Shown: positions 11,750 to 24,159 of the stretch, piece after piece
Layout of the letters: every line of letters starts with the position of its first letter
Position numbering within the stretch: position 1 is the first letter of the stretch
Origin: Ancistrus triradiatus
Taxonomy: Eukaryota > Chordata > Actinopteri > Siluriformes > Loricariidae
Direction: 5' to 3'
DNA length: 64,000 bases
Assembly: GCA_025084515.1 (NCBI GenBank)
Contig: JAJAGP010000549.1
Coordinates: 62,001 to 126,000, forward strand
Made by a program: the position numbers and the translations under genes
The notes under the pieces: model-generated
Told to the model about the DNA's origin: nothing
The model's input: only the letters and a program-made list of their open reading frames with translations
Databases searched by the model: none

Positions 11750-13061
11750 CAATGGGGCAAAGAAGTATTTAGTCAGCCACTGATTGTACAAGTTCTCCTA
11801 CTTAGAAAGATGACAGAGGTCTGTAATTTTCATCATAGCTACACTTCATCTGTGAGAGACAAAATGAGAAAAAAATCCAGGAAATCACATTGTAGGATTT
11901 TTAAAGAATTTAAAATTGTAAATTATGGTGGAAAATAAGTATTTGGTCACCCACAGACCAGCAAGATTTCTGGCTCTCTCAGACCTGTAAACAACTTTCT
12001 TTAAAAAAGCTCTTCTGTTCTCCACTCGTTTACCCTGTATTAATGGCACCTGTTTGACCTCATTATCTGTTATAAAAGACACCTGATGAATGACCTGCAG
12101 AGAGCTGGGACCAAAGTAACAAAGGCTACATCAGTACAACACTATGCCCAGAGGACTCAGAAGATCCTGCAGTGCCAGGCGTGTCCCCCTGCTTAAGTCA
12201 GTACATGTCCAGGCCCGTCTGAAGTTTGGCCAGAGAGCATATGGATGATCCAGAAGAGGATTGGGAGAAGATCATGTTGTCCAGATGAAACCAAAATAGA
12301 ACTTTTTTTGGTAAAAACTCAACTCCGTCGTGTTTGGAGGAAGAAGAATGCTGAGTTGCATCCCAAGAACACCATACCTACTGTGAAGCATGGGGGTGGA
12401 AACATCATGCTTTGGGGCTGTTTTTTTTTTTTCTGCAGAGGGGACAGGACAGGATGATCCTGATCCGTGTTTAAGGGAAGAATGAACGGGGCCATGTATG
12501 GTGAGATTTGAAAGCCAAAACCTCCTTCCATCAGTGAGAGCATTGAAGATGGAACGTGGCTGGGTCTTCCTGCATGGACAATGATCCCAAAACACACCGC
12601 TCGGGCAACAAAGGAGTGGCTCCGTAAAAAGCATTTCAAGGACCTGCAGTGGCCTAGCCAGTCTCCAGACCTCAACCCCATAGAAAATGTGTGGAGGGAG
12701 TTGTAAGTCCGTGGTTGTCCCAAAGCTTCATCACTGCTCTAGAGGAGATCTGCATGGAGGAATGGGCCAACCTGGTGAAGACTTACAGGAAACGTTTGAC
12801 CTCTGTCATTGCCAACAAAGGTACAAAGTATTGAGTTGAACTTATGTTATTGACCAAATAATTATTTTCCACCATAATTTACAATTAAATTCTTTAAAAA
12901 ATTAAAAAATCTTACAATGTGATTTATTCCTGTATTTTTTTTCTCATTTTGTCTCTCATAGTTGAAGTGTAGCTATGATGAAAATTACAGACCTCTCTCA
13001 TCTTTCCAAGTAGGAGAACTTGCACAATCAGTGGCTGACTAAATACTTTTTGGCCCCACTG
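11750..13061 (+). mobile_element. Tc1-like transposon, family A copy 2, internally deleted
   Basis: The 5' TIR CAATGGGGCAAAGAAGTATT is preceded by TA, and the 3' end ...TGGCCCCACTG is followed by TA. Compared with copy 5, about 290 bp is missing after GACACCTGATGAATG, removing the start codon and the DNA-binding domain. Catalytic-domain pieces remain at about 12090-12830. Confidence 0.92.
12090..12830 (+). pseudogene. Tc1-like transposase pseudogene (family A copy 2)
   Basis: The catalytic half is recognisable: DETKIELF at about 12285, KNTIPTVKHGGGNIMLWGCF near 12370-12420, a decayed second-Asp region near 12570 and SPDLNPIEN near 12662. An expanded T run near 12421 and several indels break the frame. 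No start codon remains. Confidence 0.82.
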
Positions 13062-13079
13062 TAGACTGTGTAAATCATA

Positions 13080-13320
13080 GTGGAGCATACCGTATACATG
13101 TATAATACTGTACACTCCCACCACGTGACCTCCTACGCCACACACTGAGAGTATGGTACTGTGTGGAGCCTACCTCAAACATAATTAAAACCCTTGCATT
13201 AAACTACGGTGGGGCAAAAGCATAAACATAAAGCTTATTTCATAATAGTTTTGACTATATCATGTAATTTATTGAATAATGTATTGTAAGTGAAAAACAA
13301 AACAATCATTGTACGGGGAG
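13080..13320. repeat. unnamed dispersed repeat, copy 2
   Basis: This is the counterpart of 8335-8560 and lies directly beside family A copy 2. See the finding on this pair. Confidence 0.6.
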
Positions 13321-13734
13321 TACCTGTAGTGTCTGAGACGGCACAACACACCGGCACCTGCTCTGTAAAGTGGCTTCTGAGCCCTGGCACAGTAAATTGT
13401 GTTTCCCTTCTGTTCTGCTTTAGTTATAACACAAATGATACGTTATGTGGTAAAGTCTCAAAACTCAGCTGGAGGTGCAAGTGAGACCGGCATTGTCAAC
13501 TGAACATTTTCAGTGGTAAATGTTACAAGTAATACATCCCATTGGTTCTAAGGGTTCCCACATGTTACTGTACCTCCAACATGTTCTCCATTGAATTAAA
13601 TAAAAACTGTACTGTTATATCTGCTTTACTGATTGGTTTCCTACATTCATTTGATCAGTTTTACATTGTTTTTGCCTGAAAACATTTGTTTATTTGCTTC
13701 ATTTAATGTCGCTGTCAGCATCAGTGGCTGTTCA
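13321..13734. other. no gene recognised
   Basis: No exon or repeat was recognised. Confidence 0.35.
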
Positions 13735-13862
13735 CATGCATACACACTCCAGTCGATGCCCGTTTAGCGTAAACAGTTACGTTGACAGCATGTCTTCGGA
13801 ATGTGGGAGGAAACCGGAGCACCCGGAGTTAACCCACGAGGACACGGGGAGGACCCTGGCCA
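13735..13862 (-). repeat. SINE-1 fragment, antisense
   Basis: ATGTGGGAGGAAACCGGAGCACCCGGAGT and the following bases are the reverse complement of the GTGTGGGTTTACTCCGGGT...TCCCACA block found at 58531-58834. The tRNA-like head is absent. Confidence 0.7.
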
Positions 13863-15015
13863 TGTTTTTCTGATGTTGAAAACCTTTTTCATGACAGTAC
13901 TTTTATATCTAGATAAATACCCAAAGATAGTTACGTTTTATACACTGGCACTTGGACTTTTTAAAAAACATAGTACTAGCTCATCTAACTAGTACTGTTA
14001 GTGTATTGAGCTTGATTCCCATTTTACTAGGTCGGATAAGATCATGGTGCTCGATAAAGTTCTGATGGTCCATATCGTGGTGTATAACTAAATGCCATAA
14101 GAATATTGTTCAGGTCTATGACATGAGTTCTAGTACAAACTGTAGTTCCTCACTTTTGTGAGATGGATGAGAGTCCTGGTCCAGTCTAGTAATAATGCTT
14201 CAACCACCCCAATTCAAAAAGTGCTTGAACTGCAGAGTCCAAAAGGACTCATATAAGCCTCTCTGTCGACATTTGTCTCGCTGTCAGTGTTTTGAAATCC
14301 GAGTGCTGGATAACTAATGATTAAGCCGTAGCTAAATATTATGCAATAGCTTCAGAAAATACCAGGAAACAGGTCGGCCAACTTTTTTTTGCACAAATAA
14401 AGTTAGCCAAACAAACAAATGTTAATACATCCTTGACACGCACTTAAATATCCAAGGGGCTTGAAGGACAGTCCCCAGTGTAACTTTAGTTATGTAGTTA
14501 TTTGTCCCATTAGCATTCTCATAAACAATATGACACTGCAGGTAATTAACCCGTGTTTTTGGACAGAGAGTTTGAGCAAGTATAAATAGTTTTTAATCTA
14601 ACAAGGGAACCAAGCTTGGTGTCATTTAAAAGTAGTTGTACCAGGTTTGAAGACGATCCACTACAGAAGATGAGTATGAACCCCAGCCTGTGATAACAGC
14701 GTCCTTTAAATGAGCCCCGAATCAGTCCCCCCAGGTACAGGGGCTTGGTGTGAATCACCCCGTGAGCCTGCAGGTAGAGCTGATGTGAGATTGGAAGAGG
14801 TGAATGGGATATGTGACATGATTGATGATGGAGGCTTGGCCTGTCATGCATTTATAATACCGTTAGGCCTGTCTCTGGGTGCAGACTGCCATGTCTAGGT
14901 GTGTGTAATTATGGGCTGCTGTCTGTCATTAGAGGCTCTGGCTGCACCTTACGTCACTGAGGAAAAGGGCAAGGCGAGAGGGGAGTTGTGCCTTTGTTAT
15001 GCGGTGCTGCTGCTG

Positions 15016-15018
<3 letters not shown>
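13863..15018. other. no gene recognised; possible conserved non-coding element at 14480-14980
   Basis: There are no transposons here. Positions 14700-14980 look constrained: CTGTCATGCATTTATAATA, GTGTGTAATTATGGGCTGC and a cAMP-response-like TTACGTCA at about 14951. ORFs here have no family resemblance. Confidence 0.4.

Positions 15019-15075
<57 letters not shown>
15019..15075. repeat. (GT)n microsatellite
   Basis: 57 bases of uninterrupted GT, which is likely length-polymorphic. Confidence 0.97.
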
Positions 15076-15076
<1 letters not shown>

Positions 15077-15514
15077 AGCCTGATGGTAGCTATGACAACC
15101 AGGCAGTGGTAGTGCAGAGATGGCATTGATGGTAGTAGTTAGAAGTCTTGCTTTCTCATCTGCTGCATGTTCTGTATGACGTACCAGGACTGACACAATC
15201 AGAAATATTTATTTTCCATTTGAACAAACCTCATTGGTCCCTGTTTTTGGAAGAGCCAAAAGGAACTCATCCTCTGATTACATCCAACTAATGCCTGATT
15301 GGCCGGCTTCCACTCTGCCTTCTAGGGAAGAATTGAAATTAAATGTGGGTTTAAAATGTTTCTCGTTTTATTATAACCAGTTTATTCCATACCTCATCTC
15401 CTTTTATGGTGTGTTTGAGTAAATAGTGCTTCAGTGTCCTCCCCTGGGGTCGCAGTTTGCTCCCAGTCATTTTGGTACCTCATCTAAATTGGCTGTAATC
15501 AATCTGTACTCTTA
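15076..15514. other. no gene recognised
   Basis: Unique-looking sequence without a supported gene. Confidence 0.35.
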
Positions 15515-17052
15515 CAGTGGTATGAAAAAGTTTGGGCACCCCTGATCATTTTCATGATTTTTCTTTATAAATCATTGGTTGTCCAGCTCAGCAATGTCAG
15601 GTAAATATATCATATAGCAGATGAACACCGTGATATTTGAGAAGTGAAATTAAGTTTATAGGTTTTACAGAAAGTGTGCAGTAATTATTCAAACAAAATT
15701 AGGCAGGTGCATAAATTTGGGCACCCTTGTCACTTGAATACCTTTAGCACTAATTATTGGAACACAAAATTTGTTTTGTAAGCTCATTGACCCTTGATCT
15801 ACATACACAAGTGAATCCAACTATGAGAAGTTTAAGTGGCCAATTTGGAAGTTTTTTCTCCTCTTTGCATCTTCTCTTAAGAGTGGCAACATGGGTAATC
15901 CTCAAAAACAACTCTCAAAGGCCTGAAAACAAAGGTTGTTCAACATCATGGTTCAGGGAAAGGGAAAAGCTCTCTCAGAGATTTCAGCTGTCAGTTTCCA
16001 CTGTGAGGAACATAGTGACGCAATGGAAGACCACAGACACAGTTCTAGTTAAGGAACTCCCGAAGTGGCAGACCAAGAAGAATCTCAGATAGGCAGAGGC
16101 GAAGGATGGTGAGAACAGTCATAGTCAAGCCACAGACCACCTTCAAAGACCTACAACCTCATCTTGCTGCAGATGGTGTCACTAATCATCGTTCAACTAT
16201 ACAGCACACTTTGCACAAGGAGAGGCTGTATGGGAGAGTAATGCAGAAGAAGCCTTTTCTGCAGACACGCCACAGTCACTTGAGGTGTGCTACAGCACAT
16301 TTGGACAATCCAGCTTCATTTTGGAATAAAGTGCTGTGTACTGATGAAACTAAAATTGAGTTATTTGGACATAACAAGGAGCGGCACACATCCCAAGACA
16401 AACATTTGCTACCCACAGTAAAATTTGGTAGCGGTTCCATCAGGCTGCGGGACTGTGTGGCCAGTGCAGGTACTAGGAATCTTGTTAAAGTTGAGGATCG
16501 CATATTCCAGTTAATATCTCCAGATTCTTGAGAACAATGTTCAAGAATCAGTGACAAAGTTGCACCGAGGCCAACGACCCAAAACCCTGCTCAAAATCTA
16601 CTAAGGCATTCATGCAGAGGAACCAGTACAACATTCTGGAATGGCCATCTCAGTCCCTAGACAAATGTGAGCTGTCCATGCTCGGAAACCATCAAACCTG
16701 ACGAACTGGAGATTTTCTACAAGAAAATGGTCCAAATACCTTCAACAGAATCCAGACTGGAAGCTGTATGAAGCGTTTAGCGTCTTTTATTTCTAACAAC
16801 AGTAGGATCTACTATATTGATGTCCATTTTTTCTGTGGGGTGCCCAAATTTATGCACCCTGCCTAATTTGTTTGAAATAATTACTGCACACTTCTGTACC
16901 TCCGATAAACTACTTCATTTCACTTCTCAAATATCACTGTGTTCATCTGCTATTTGATATATTTAACTCAAGTGGCTGATCTGAACAACCAATGATTTAT
17001 AAACTAAAATCATGAAAATTATCAGGGGTGCCCAAACTTTTTCATACGACTG
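15515..17052 (+). mobile_element. Tc1-like transposon, family D, full length, inactive
   Basis: The TIRs are CAGTGGTATGAAAAAGTTTG at the 5' end and ...CAAACTTTTTCATACGACTG at the 3' end, with TA on both sides. An inner repeat (AAATTTGGGCACCC) recurs near each end. It is the only copy of this family in the window. Confidence 0.93.
15890..16790 (+). pseudogene. Tc1-like transposase pseudogene (family D)
   Basis: The N-terminal helix-turn-helix is seen as REREKLSQRFQLSVSTVRN, then the linker, then 16106-16531 with TIQHTLHKERLYGRV and LCTDETKIELFGHN (first catalytic Asp). After a stop at about 16531 the frame is broken, and the second Asp and Glu regions are strongly decayed. Confidence 0.85.
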
Positions 17053-17219
17053 TATCATATAAAATATTCCAGTTCATATTCTAAGAAGTTTAGTGTTGGA
17101 CACGAGTAGGCTTGTTAGCTCGATAGCTGTGCACGTTTATCTCAGTCTGCATACTTGCTATGTGTGCATTTGTCAAGCTTGGATTTACATTCAGGTTTGG
17201 AGAGAGATGCTCAGAGTTC
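17053..17219. other. no gene recognised
   Basis: Short spacer between two transposon remnants. Confidence 0.35.
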
Positions 17220-17560
17220 TGAGGAATTGGTTTGAATTCAACACCATGGACACTTCACAAAGAACATTTTGATTTCAAAATATGCAAAGACAAAATTGGC
17301 ACGTCTGGTGGAAAACAAACCTGATCAACCAACGTGGCAGGAAGCGTCCCAAAGGGTTTGCCAAAAGTCAGCTCAGGATGTCATGTGGGTGAAACCATGG
17401 TGAGAAAGACTGCATATGGGAAATCCAGTAAGCATTGGAATGATGTCGCTGATGCCAGAACATTTTACCTGGCTGAGGATATGATACCCATGAGGACAGT
17501 CCAAAATGAGATATTTAAGCAACTTCTGTACAGACACTCCCAGTTTTACACACATTCAAT
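17220..17560 (+). pseudogene. hAT/ZBED-type transposase remnant
   Basis: Translation in shifting frames gives FKICKDKIGTSGGK, like the second half of a BED zinc finger, and then ADARTFYLAEDMIPMRTV. The latter resembles the ZBED-type hAT segment that reads roughly ITYFIAKDMIPISTVE. The ORF 17334-17633 covers only part of it. I see no hAT ends or 8-bp duplication. Confidence 0.6.
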
Positions 17561-20500
17561 AGAAATCGTGTCTAATTGTGTCCATTTTTGGCCACTACTA
17601 GTGATTTCTGGTCCAAATACAATACAATACTAGGGTATCTGTTTGGTCACACAGATTCAGGGTCACAAAGATGGTGGTGATGTATGGCCTGCATGTTATG
17701 AAAATGCTTTCATTTCAAAGTGCACTTTATTCAAGTTAACCCGAGCGCTGTCTGTTATTTCTGTTCTTTTATATTATTATTCTGCTATTTTTGCTTGGTA
17801 GCTGAGAAGTTGTGAGAAGGTTTGTGTGTTCAGAATGTGGAGGCATATCTTGTCTTTAGCATATAAAATATTAAAATGAAATGCATTATTCATTATTGGT
17901 TTGCATGCCAACTCCGGGATCACTGGAAAAGTGATTACAAATACTATCAAACATAAGCAAACTCCTAATTCAGCAAGTCTACAGTTGTGACCTTGATTAA
18001 GACGTGATTGGTTGCAGCGTACTCTTCCCAAATTCTTCACAGAGAATAAGAAAAATATCCTGTTCATTGCTTGAATATTGTGTACAAATAGTGTTTTCTT
18101 TTCTGTGCCCCTCGCTGTCATGCATTCATTTTTGGTGACTTGGCTTCCGTTGCCGGTATCAACAGTCTGTGACCTAGTTAGTTCACCACAGTTCTGTTTG
18201 CCCTTTGGGCCAAGCCTAGGTCCACTTTTGTAGGGATGAAAACGAGCAGAGCAGACATACCATCAGACATGGACGTTCGAGTATAAAAGAATAGGGATGT
18301 TCGTTTGATATGGCACCTTTTTCCATGGGTTACTGCATTCGACGAGTGCACAGTGGACTGAAGGTACACGGTGCTGAGGTGAATGTGGTGATGCCAGCTT
18401 CTCGACTGTGTGCCTGCGTACACGCCGTTCTGAGCATGCTCAGTTTTTCCCTCTCAGCACAGAGAGGCATGAGATGCAGTTCATCGAGGCTGTGAAAGCA
18501 GCAGCATCTTTATCATCACCTCGATATGTGAGTGTCTCTCTCTGTTCTAGTCTCTTCTGTCTTCATGTGCAATGGCTGTTTGTAAGACTGCCGACTGCTG
18601 ATCGTGTACGCTGGCTAATATCAGAAGAACGTGCCATTACTGGCTGGGAGCAGGAGGAATTGGGATGCACACATTTACATGGCACATACAAACAGGACAA
18701 ATGCTGCTCGTTGTGAATCTCTCATTGCTTTTGACTTTGACCGGATTGCCTCTGTACGATCTCGTGTAACTATTTGGGAAATAAGTGCATTGACAGTTTT
18801 ATTTGGAATAGCTGTGACTTTGTCTTTAAGCTAGGAGTACCTGCTCTGTAGCCAAACATACAGCGTGTTGGTGTGTTGTGTGACGCAAGCTGCTGCCACA
18901 CAACATTAAGCAAAGCCTATAAGTCTGTGTGCTCTATAGAGTATGTGGAATGTTGGGAATGGTGAATATTTTCGGATACAGCCCATAACTACAGGGGGTT
19001 AATGGTGTTAATGTGTTGCCATGAACATGGTCACTGGAGAAGTATCCTTGTGTTTAATGCACATGGAGAGAAACTACAGGTTTGTGCTGCTTCATGACCA
19101 CATTACGTTCTACGAAACTGGTGATCAAAATGCATGTAACCATAGTCACAGTCCTTTAGTGCTGATGTCAACATAAAGGGTATTTTCACAAGAAAACTGA
19201 ATGCAAATGATACACAAACGTATCAGAGATGCATCTAAGAACACGACTGATTGGTGAGTGATTGAAAGGACTGATATTTTTGTTTGATGGAAAAATGCTA
19301 GACCGTGATAGACGGTATTATGAGCAACAAAAGATCAGCCAGATGAAACGGACCCCAAGTGAATGTGAACCAGTTTATTTAGTTACAGGTTTGAGAAAAT
19401 ATACAGGTAGTGGGAGTACTACTGACAATAGGGCAGGCACATCCACCAGCTGTTGCACCGGTCATTCAGTACTCGGAACGGTGTTTATTTTCCCATTTCT
19501 CCTCTCTACGAAAACCACCCCGGATAACTACATTACGCAGCTCCCAGTGCCGTGTAGGGGATCAGCTTCCCAATTCTAATAGCTGCACATTCACTTTCAC
19601 TACAAGTGATATTTACAGCTTGTTACAGTACAGATTTTATTTCTGATTATGTTATTCTAATTAAGACCTTAGGTACTGATCGGATGGTTGTTAGCTGCCG
19701 TAGTTAGCTGTCTGGTAGTCACAGATTCTCTCAAGTTTGTACCAGGTGGAGGTTTGTGGAAAGACCAAGTACCACTGCAGGAGTGCTGGATGTGTTCTAC
19801 TCCTGACTGTTCTTTACTGGTTAACAGCAGACCTTATAGGAGAATAAAAGTGATTACGTAAACATGCTTACTCATGAGTACTTGCATTCCCACACGTTTG
19901 CACTGGCCTGTATGTGATCGGCCCTCATAAATCTGCATGTTGGAGAACTAAGAGAACAGGAAGGACCGAGGCTGCAGCTTAGACAGGCTCTTAGTGGTTA
20001 GCATAGGGGTACGCAGAGGTATAATTACATACGCAGGCTGTTGTTCTGGTAAACTAAAGGCAATTCCATCATCTATCAGCAGCTTGTTCTACACTTGGAA
20101 TATGGGGTTCGTTGGTAGGAATGCATGGGCAGATCACCGATGAAACAGAAGATGTACCAGTCTGCATGTAGTTCCCACACTTTGTCTTTGGGAAATGGAC
20201 CTTTTATATGATGGTAGATCCCACAGAGCGAAATGTATGCCATAGCAGTGGCTCAACACAATGCACCAAAGTGATCGTACACTCTGTATAAATTTGTTGT
20301 TTAGGCTTTAACAAGATGGCCATTTGCCTTCCCTGACTACCAATTGTAGCACAGCTGGCACATGCAGATAGATGAATGTCCAGCTATTACTAGATACCTA
20401 CATACCTAGATATTATGAACTTTGTTTATGTATGGGATGTGATTTAATATGGTTATAATCACTTAAAGAAGTGTCATATAGCATACAGCAACGCAAATTC

Positions 20501-20639
20501 CAGTGGCCTGAAATTTACGGTGGTCCAAAATGGAAAAGTTTTGAACTTGTACATGAAATATAAAACACTCATGTGTCTTAGTTTTTGAGGCTGCATTCAA
20601 AGGTGAATTGGGTAAATCAATCTTGTTACTTCCTTTGTA
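17561..20639. other. no gene recognised; one dispersed repeat fragment at about 19185-19290
   Basis: This is the longest stretch of the upstream region without a clear transposon. Positions 19200-19285 resemble 46100-46185 (TGCAAATGATACA.AAA, TCAGAGATGC, GAGTGATTGAAA.GACTGA), so they belong to an unnamed dispersed repeat. ORFs here have no family resemblance. Confidence 0.45.
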
Positions 20640-20915
20640 GAGAGGGCACCGAGGTGACTCAAGCAATTGGTACGGCCGCAGTCGAGATCCCCGGTTCGAT
20701 CCTGACCCCGGACCAAACCAGTCTGGAGTTTGCACGCCTTTCCCTTGTTTGTGTGGGTCTACTCCGGGTGTGCCGGTTACCTCCCACAGTCCAGTGATAT
20801 TGGGTTAATTGGCTGCTCTAAATGGGCCCAATATGAATGTGTGTGATTAGTATCGATGTATCCTTTGCTCCCGTCATGAATAGCCATTGATGCTGAAATA
20901 AACAAACAAACAAGA
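20640..20915 (+). repeat. tRNA-derived SINE (SINE-1 group), near full length
   Basis: It has a tRNA-like head with a B-box match, GGTTCGATCC (20693-20702). The conserved body follows (TTTGCACGCC...GTGTGGGTCTACTCCGGGT...CCTCCCACAGTCCAG), and then ATGAATAGCCATTGATGCTGAA and an ATAAACAAACAAACAAG tail. Related copies are at 6005, 13735, 24930, 39708 and 58531. Confidence 0.8.
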
Positions 20916-22039
20916 ACTGGCTCCAGAGATCCAACCTTGTTGAAATTCATGTTGAACTCCTGATCAATATGACTTTATCTTTAGAAATATAAGCAAGATG
21001 TAGTGGGTTAATCGAGCCGAGTCGTGGTTGCAGCAGGGCTGAAGTGAAATGTGGTGAATACAGAAACAGTGCTCGGAGCATTTCTGGTCTCGCTCTCTCT
21101 GGACTAACTACATATCTCACCATGGCTTTTTAGTCATCCCAGTCTAATCAAACCATGCCAGTGCAATACCAGAGGGTCCATAGCGGTTCCAGTGCACTGA
21201 CAGTTTTTAGTCATTTTAAATAGCATCAGATTCTGTCTCTCTATGTTCTCCAGATGTATGTGTGCTTGTCAGAGGAGCACGGCCTTGTAATTAAGCTCAT
21301 TGTTTATTTCTTCACACTTTCATTTTGGTTTTTAATTTTCTAGTATTGCAGTCTAAATGCCCCCCTGGGCAAAGAAATGCAGAGCAGCAGGACTGTGCAC
21401 TCCCTGCTCAGCAGTGCTGAGATGTGTCCGTTTCTTATCATTTAAAATCCTTCCAGCTTGTGAGATTTCTCCAAGGATGAATGAGTGCAATAAGCCCCCT
21501 CTGTTGTGCAGCCATGATATTAACGTGTCATCGAGACATTACCGTTCCTTCGGAAGGCGGTCTTCATTTGTTATTAGATTTGCAGGTTGATATGCATGGC
21601 TGTTTTGGCGCTCTGTTTTGTGCGTTTGTGTTTGGGCTAATTGAGTAAAGAGAATTGTTCATGCAGCTGCACTGAATTATTAATTTCGGGTCACTACAAA
21701 TAATTTTCAACACCAGGAACTGTTACGCCGCCAAGCCCAATGAGAGACATAAACATACATGCCTCGCTAACTGCTTAAATTGTTCGGTGCTGCATCGCGT
21801 GACTGATATATTGGACAGCTTCAGACAGGCCGTAGCCGGTCGAAACAGTTTTGCCATGTGGTCTCATGCTGACTAACCTAACAATGCCAATGGATCAGTG
21901 CATTGCGTCTGACAGGTCAATCAATATACTGGGTCTGTCGGGCAAATTAATTCAGACTGACTAATCACTTTATAGAATTGTTTTTTGACTTTGCATGGTG
22001 TTAAATGCCTCTCTCTTATTTAAGCGCAAGCCCAACATC
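20916..22039. other. no gene recognised; strong candidate conserved non-coding element at 21240-21900
   Basis: About 650 bp free of repeats. Many developmental transcription-factor-like cores are present: GTAATTAAGCTCATTGTTTATTTC, GCTAATTGAGTAAAGAGAATTGTTC and GAATTATTAATTTC. The ORF 21357-21590 has no family resemblance. Confidence 0.45.
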
Positions 22040-22850
22040 TTTCTAAGAAAGACCATGTAGACGAATTGCCCACCATCTGGGAAGTTCTGACCTAGCTGTT
22101 AGGAGGCTCTGAGAGCACTGGTTCTGTGAGGGCATGCACACACGGAGAACAGGTTCTTAACAGACCAGACGGACCACCAGTAGAGAGGATCGTTTGATTC
22201 ACCAACAAACACGAGCAGCTCCCACAGTTTTGTCGTCTGCCATCCAGACATAAGTGGCACCATCACGACACTCCGTCTCTACCATTTCTAGGTGCTTAGC
22301 GGAAGGAAATCTGTTGTCACCCAGCCATCGTCACCTTCGTTTGCAGTTGTGTCATGAACAAGAAACCTGAACTGCTATGGACTGTAACCGTATCGTCTTT
22401 AGTGACAAATCCAGGCTCTGTTTGGGATACGTTGACGGACGGGTTCAAGTACGGAGGCCTCGTGGTGAGCGCTTCAGTCCTGCCTTTGCTGTGGAGCAAC
22501 ACACTGGCCCAACTGCTGGGGTGATGATCTGGGGAGCCATCGCATACGACAGTTGGTCACCCCTAGTAGTGATACAAGGGACACTAACAATTCAGAGATA
22601 TGTGCAGGACTTCTTACGGCCATGTGTTGTCTCACAAGGAGGGGTTTCCAACAGGCATTTTTCAGCAGTGCAGCACATTGCAACACTTCCTTGGCCTGCC
22701 TGGTTGCCAGATTTTTTGGCAATTAAGCATTTATGGGATCAACTGGGAATGTGTAGGATCACAGGCCCAGCTGTGACCAGATATGAGGCATGTCTAGCAT
22801 TCAACAATCTCTCACTAAGAGGTACACTACCCAAAACTAGCCTCTGAGAG
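22040..22850 (+). pseudogene. Tc1-like transposase pseudogene, separate old family
   Basis: From about 22377 the frame gives NRIVFSDKSRLCLGYVDGRV and VRRPRGERFSPAFA, then GVMIWGAIAYDSWSPLVVIQ and YVQDFLRPCVV. This is the Tc1 catalytic domain, with the first Asp in FSDKS. The second Asp region is destroyed (HFSAVQHIATLPW where QHDNARPH is expected), and the Glu region reads LAIKHLWD with Lys in place of Glu. Upstream, 22040-22376 is decayed N-terminal sequence with several stops. No TIRs were found. Confidence 0.82.
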
Positions 22851-24159
22851 CCTTTTTATAGAGCAGTGGGGAAACACTGTCTAGTGGAAAGACCCAGTGT
22901 CCGGTCAGTCTACACCTGTAATCATTTACATGTCTGCCTGCAACGTACCTGCATCCAAGCTTTCTGTCGGGGTGCTGGGAGCATTTTCTAGCTTCTCTAG
23001 ATTTTTCTTTATCTTTTTTGAGATTTTTCTGTGATTAGTTGAATCCGTGGATACGCTGTTTACAAGTAAAAAGTTCATGGTATCTTTCCCTCGAAGGCAT
23101 CATGGACTTTAAGTGAGGATTGTATTAGGACTGTTAAAGTTAACATGTTAATCACTTTATATTTACACGATAAACTTTTATGTTTTCTCTGCTTGGCCCT
23201 GAGAAGACCTGTCATTATGGGCTTTATCTGCAATGGATCTCTGGTCCCTCTTCCCTACATTCAGCATACTGTAGGGCACTGTTAGCTGGTAGGGAACAAG
23301 CTAATTCCATCATGTAAATGCACTAATGTGTTCGCATGGCGAAAGATAACAGCTTGCACATGCTCTTTGTATGAAATTAAATATAAATGCATGTAAACCA
23401 TGAATTAAAATGTTGGCAAGTACAGATGAAAAGTGGCAGAAAAGAGGACAGAAGAAAAAGCAGGTCAGGCGAATTCACCAGACAGTGCTGGGTAAGCTAG
23501 TACTCTCTCGAATGTTTTGCTATCCAGCCTATTGGGTTAGTGTGTGTGTATGTATCTGTATCTATATCTATTTAGTTGCCAGTTAGTAGGTACATCTACT
23601 TTGGTCCTACAATCATTATTGTGTCATTAAACCTGATGGTCCTCATGTCTGTGTATATTCCTGTAGCATAGGCGTTGCTTTGAAATGGGATTAGCACTAA
23701 ACACAAACCAATAAGCGGTGTAGAGTCTCTTCAACCTTATGTCCTCATCTCTGAGAGTTTCTTCGTAATTGGGACCCAGGAAAAGTACTTGGCAGTTTTG
23801 TGTTAGTGGAGGTATTTTAGTGGCTGTTTAGAATCCCCTGGGCTAGGAGCGAGTCACTTATGTAAGAGCGCTGCTGCTGGGAACGTAGCAGCAATGGACA
23901 ATGAATGGCATCTGCAGAACACGGCTCATTATAACACCAGTACACACATGCACACATATAGTGGCCAACAAACAGTGTAGAACAGAGTGTTGTCTCAGGT
24001 GTTGTCCACGACTGCTCGCGTGTTTTGAATAGATCTTATGCCAATCTTGAAGCATTTGCACTCGTAAACATTTGAAGTATAAAATAATGTGGAGTCAAAC
24101 CCAGCTTTCTGAGCTCCTGCTCTTGAATTTGTTGCTGCATGGTATTGGGTGTTTCATAA
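22851..24159. other. no gene recognised
   Basis: No supported exon. A short piece at 23567-23600 (AGTTGCCAGTTAGTAGGTACATCTACTT) resembles the terminal repeat of an old Tc1-like element. Confidence 0.4.

Noticed and set aside
14899..15196. Open frames on both strands with Val-Cys or Thr-His runs
   Set aside because: Produced by the (GT)n microsatellite at 15019-15075. The same applies near 59540-59606.
18631..18720. TGWEQEELG reading that looked like the start of a WW domain
   Set aside because: The residues after GWE do not fit a WW domain (no Tyr-Tyr or Tyr-Phe core), and splice sites in phase are missing.
20690..20705. tRNA gene suggested by a B-box sequence
   Set aside because: No cloverleaf can be folded. 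The box belongs to a tRNA-derived SINE, as do those at 24516, 39708, 58019, 58531 and 63002.
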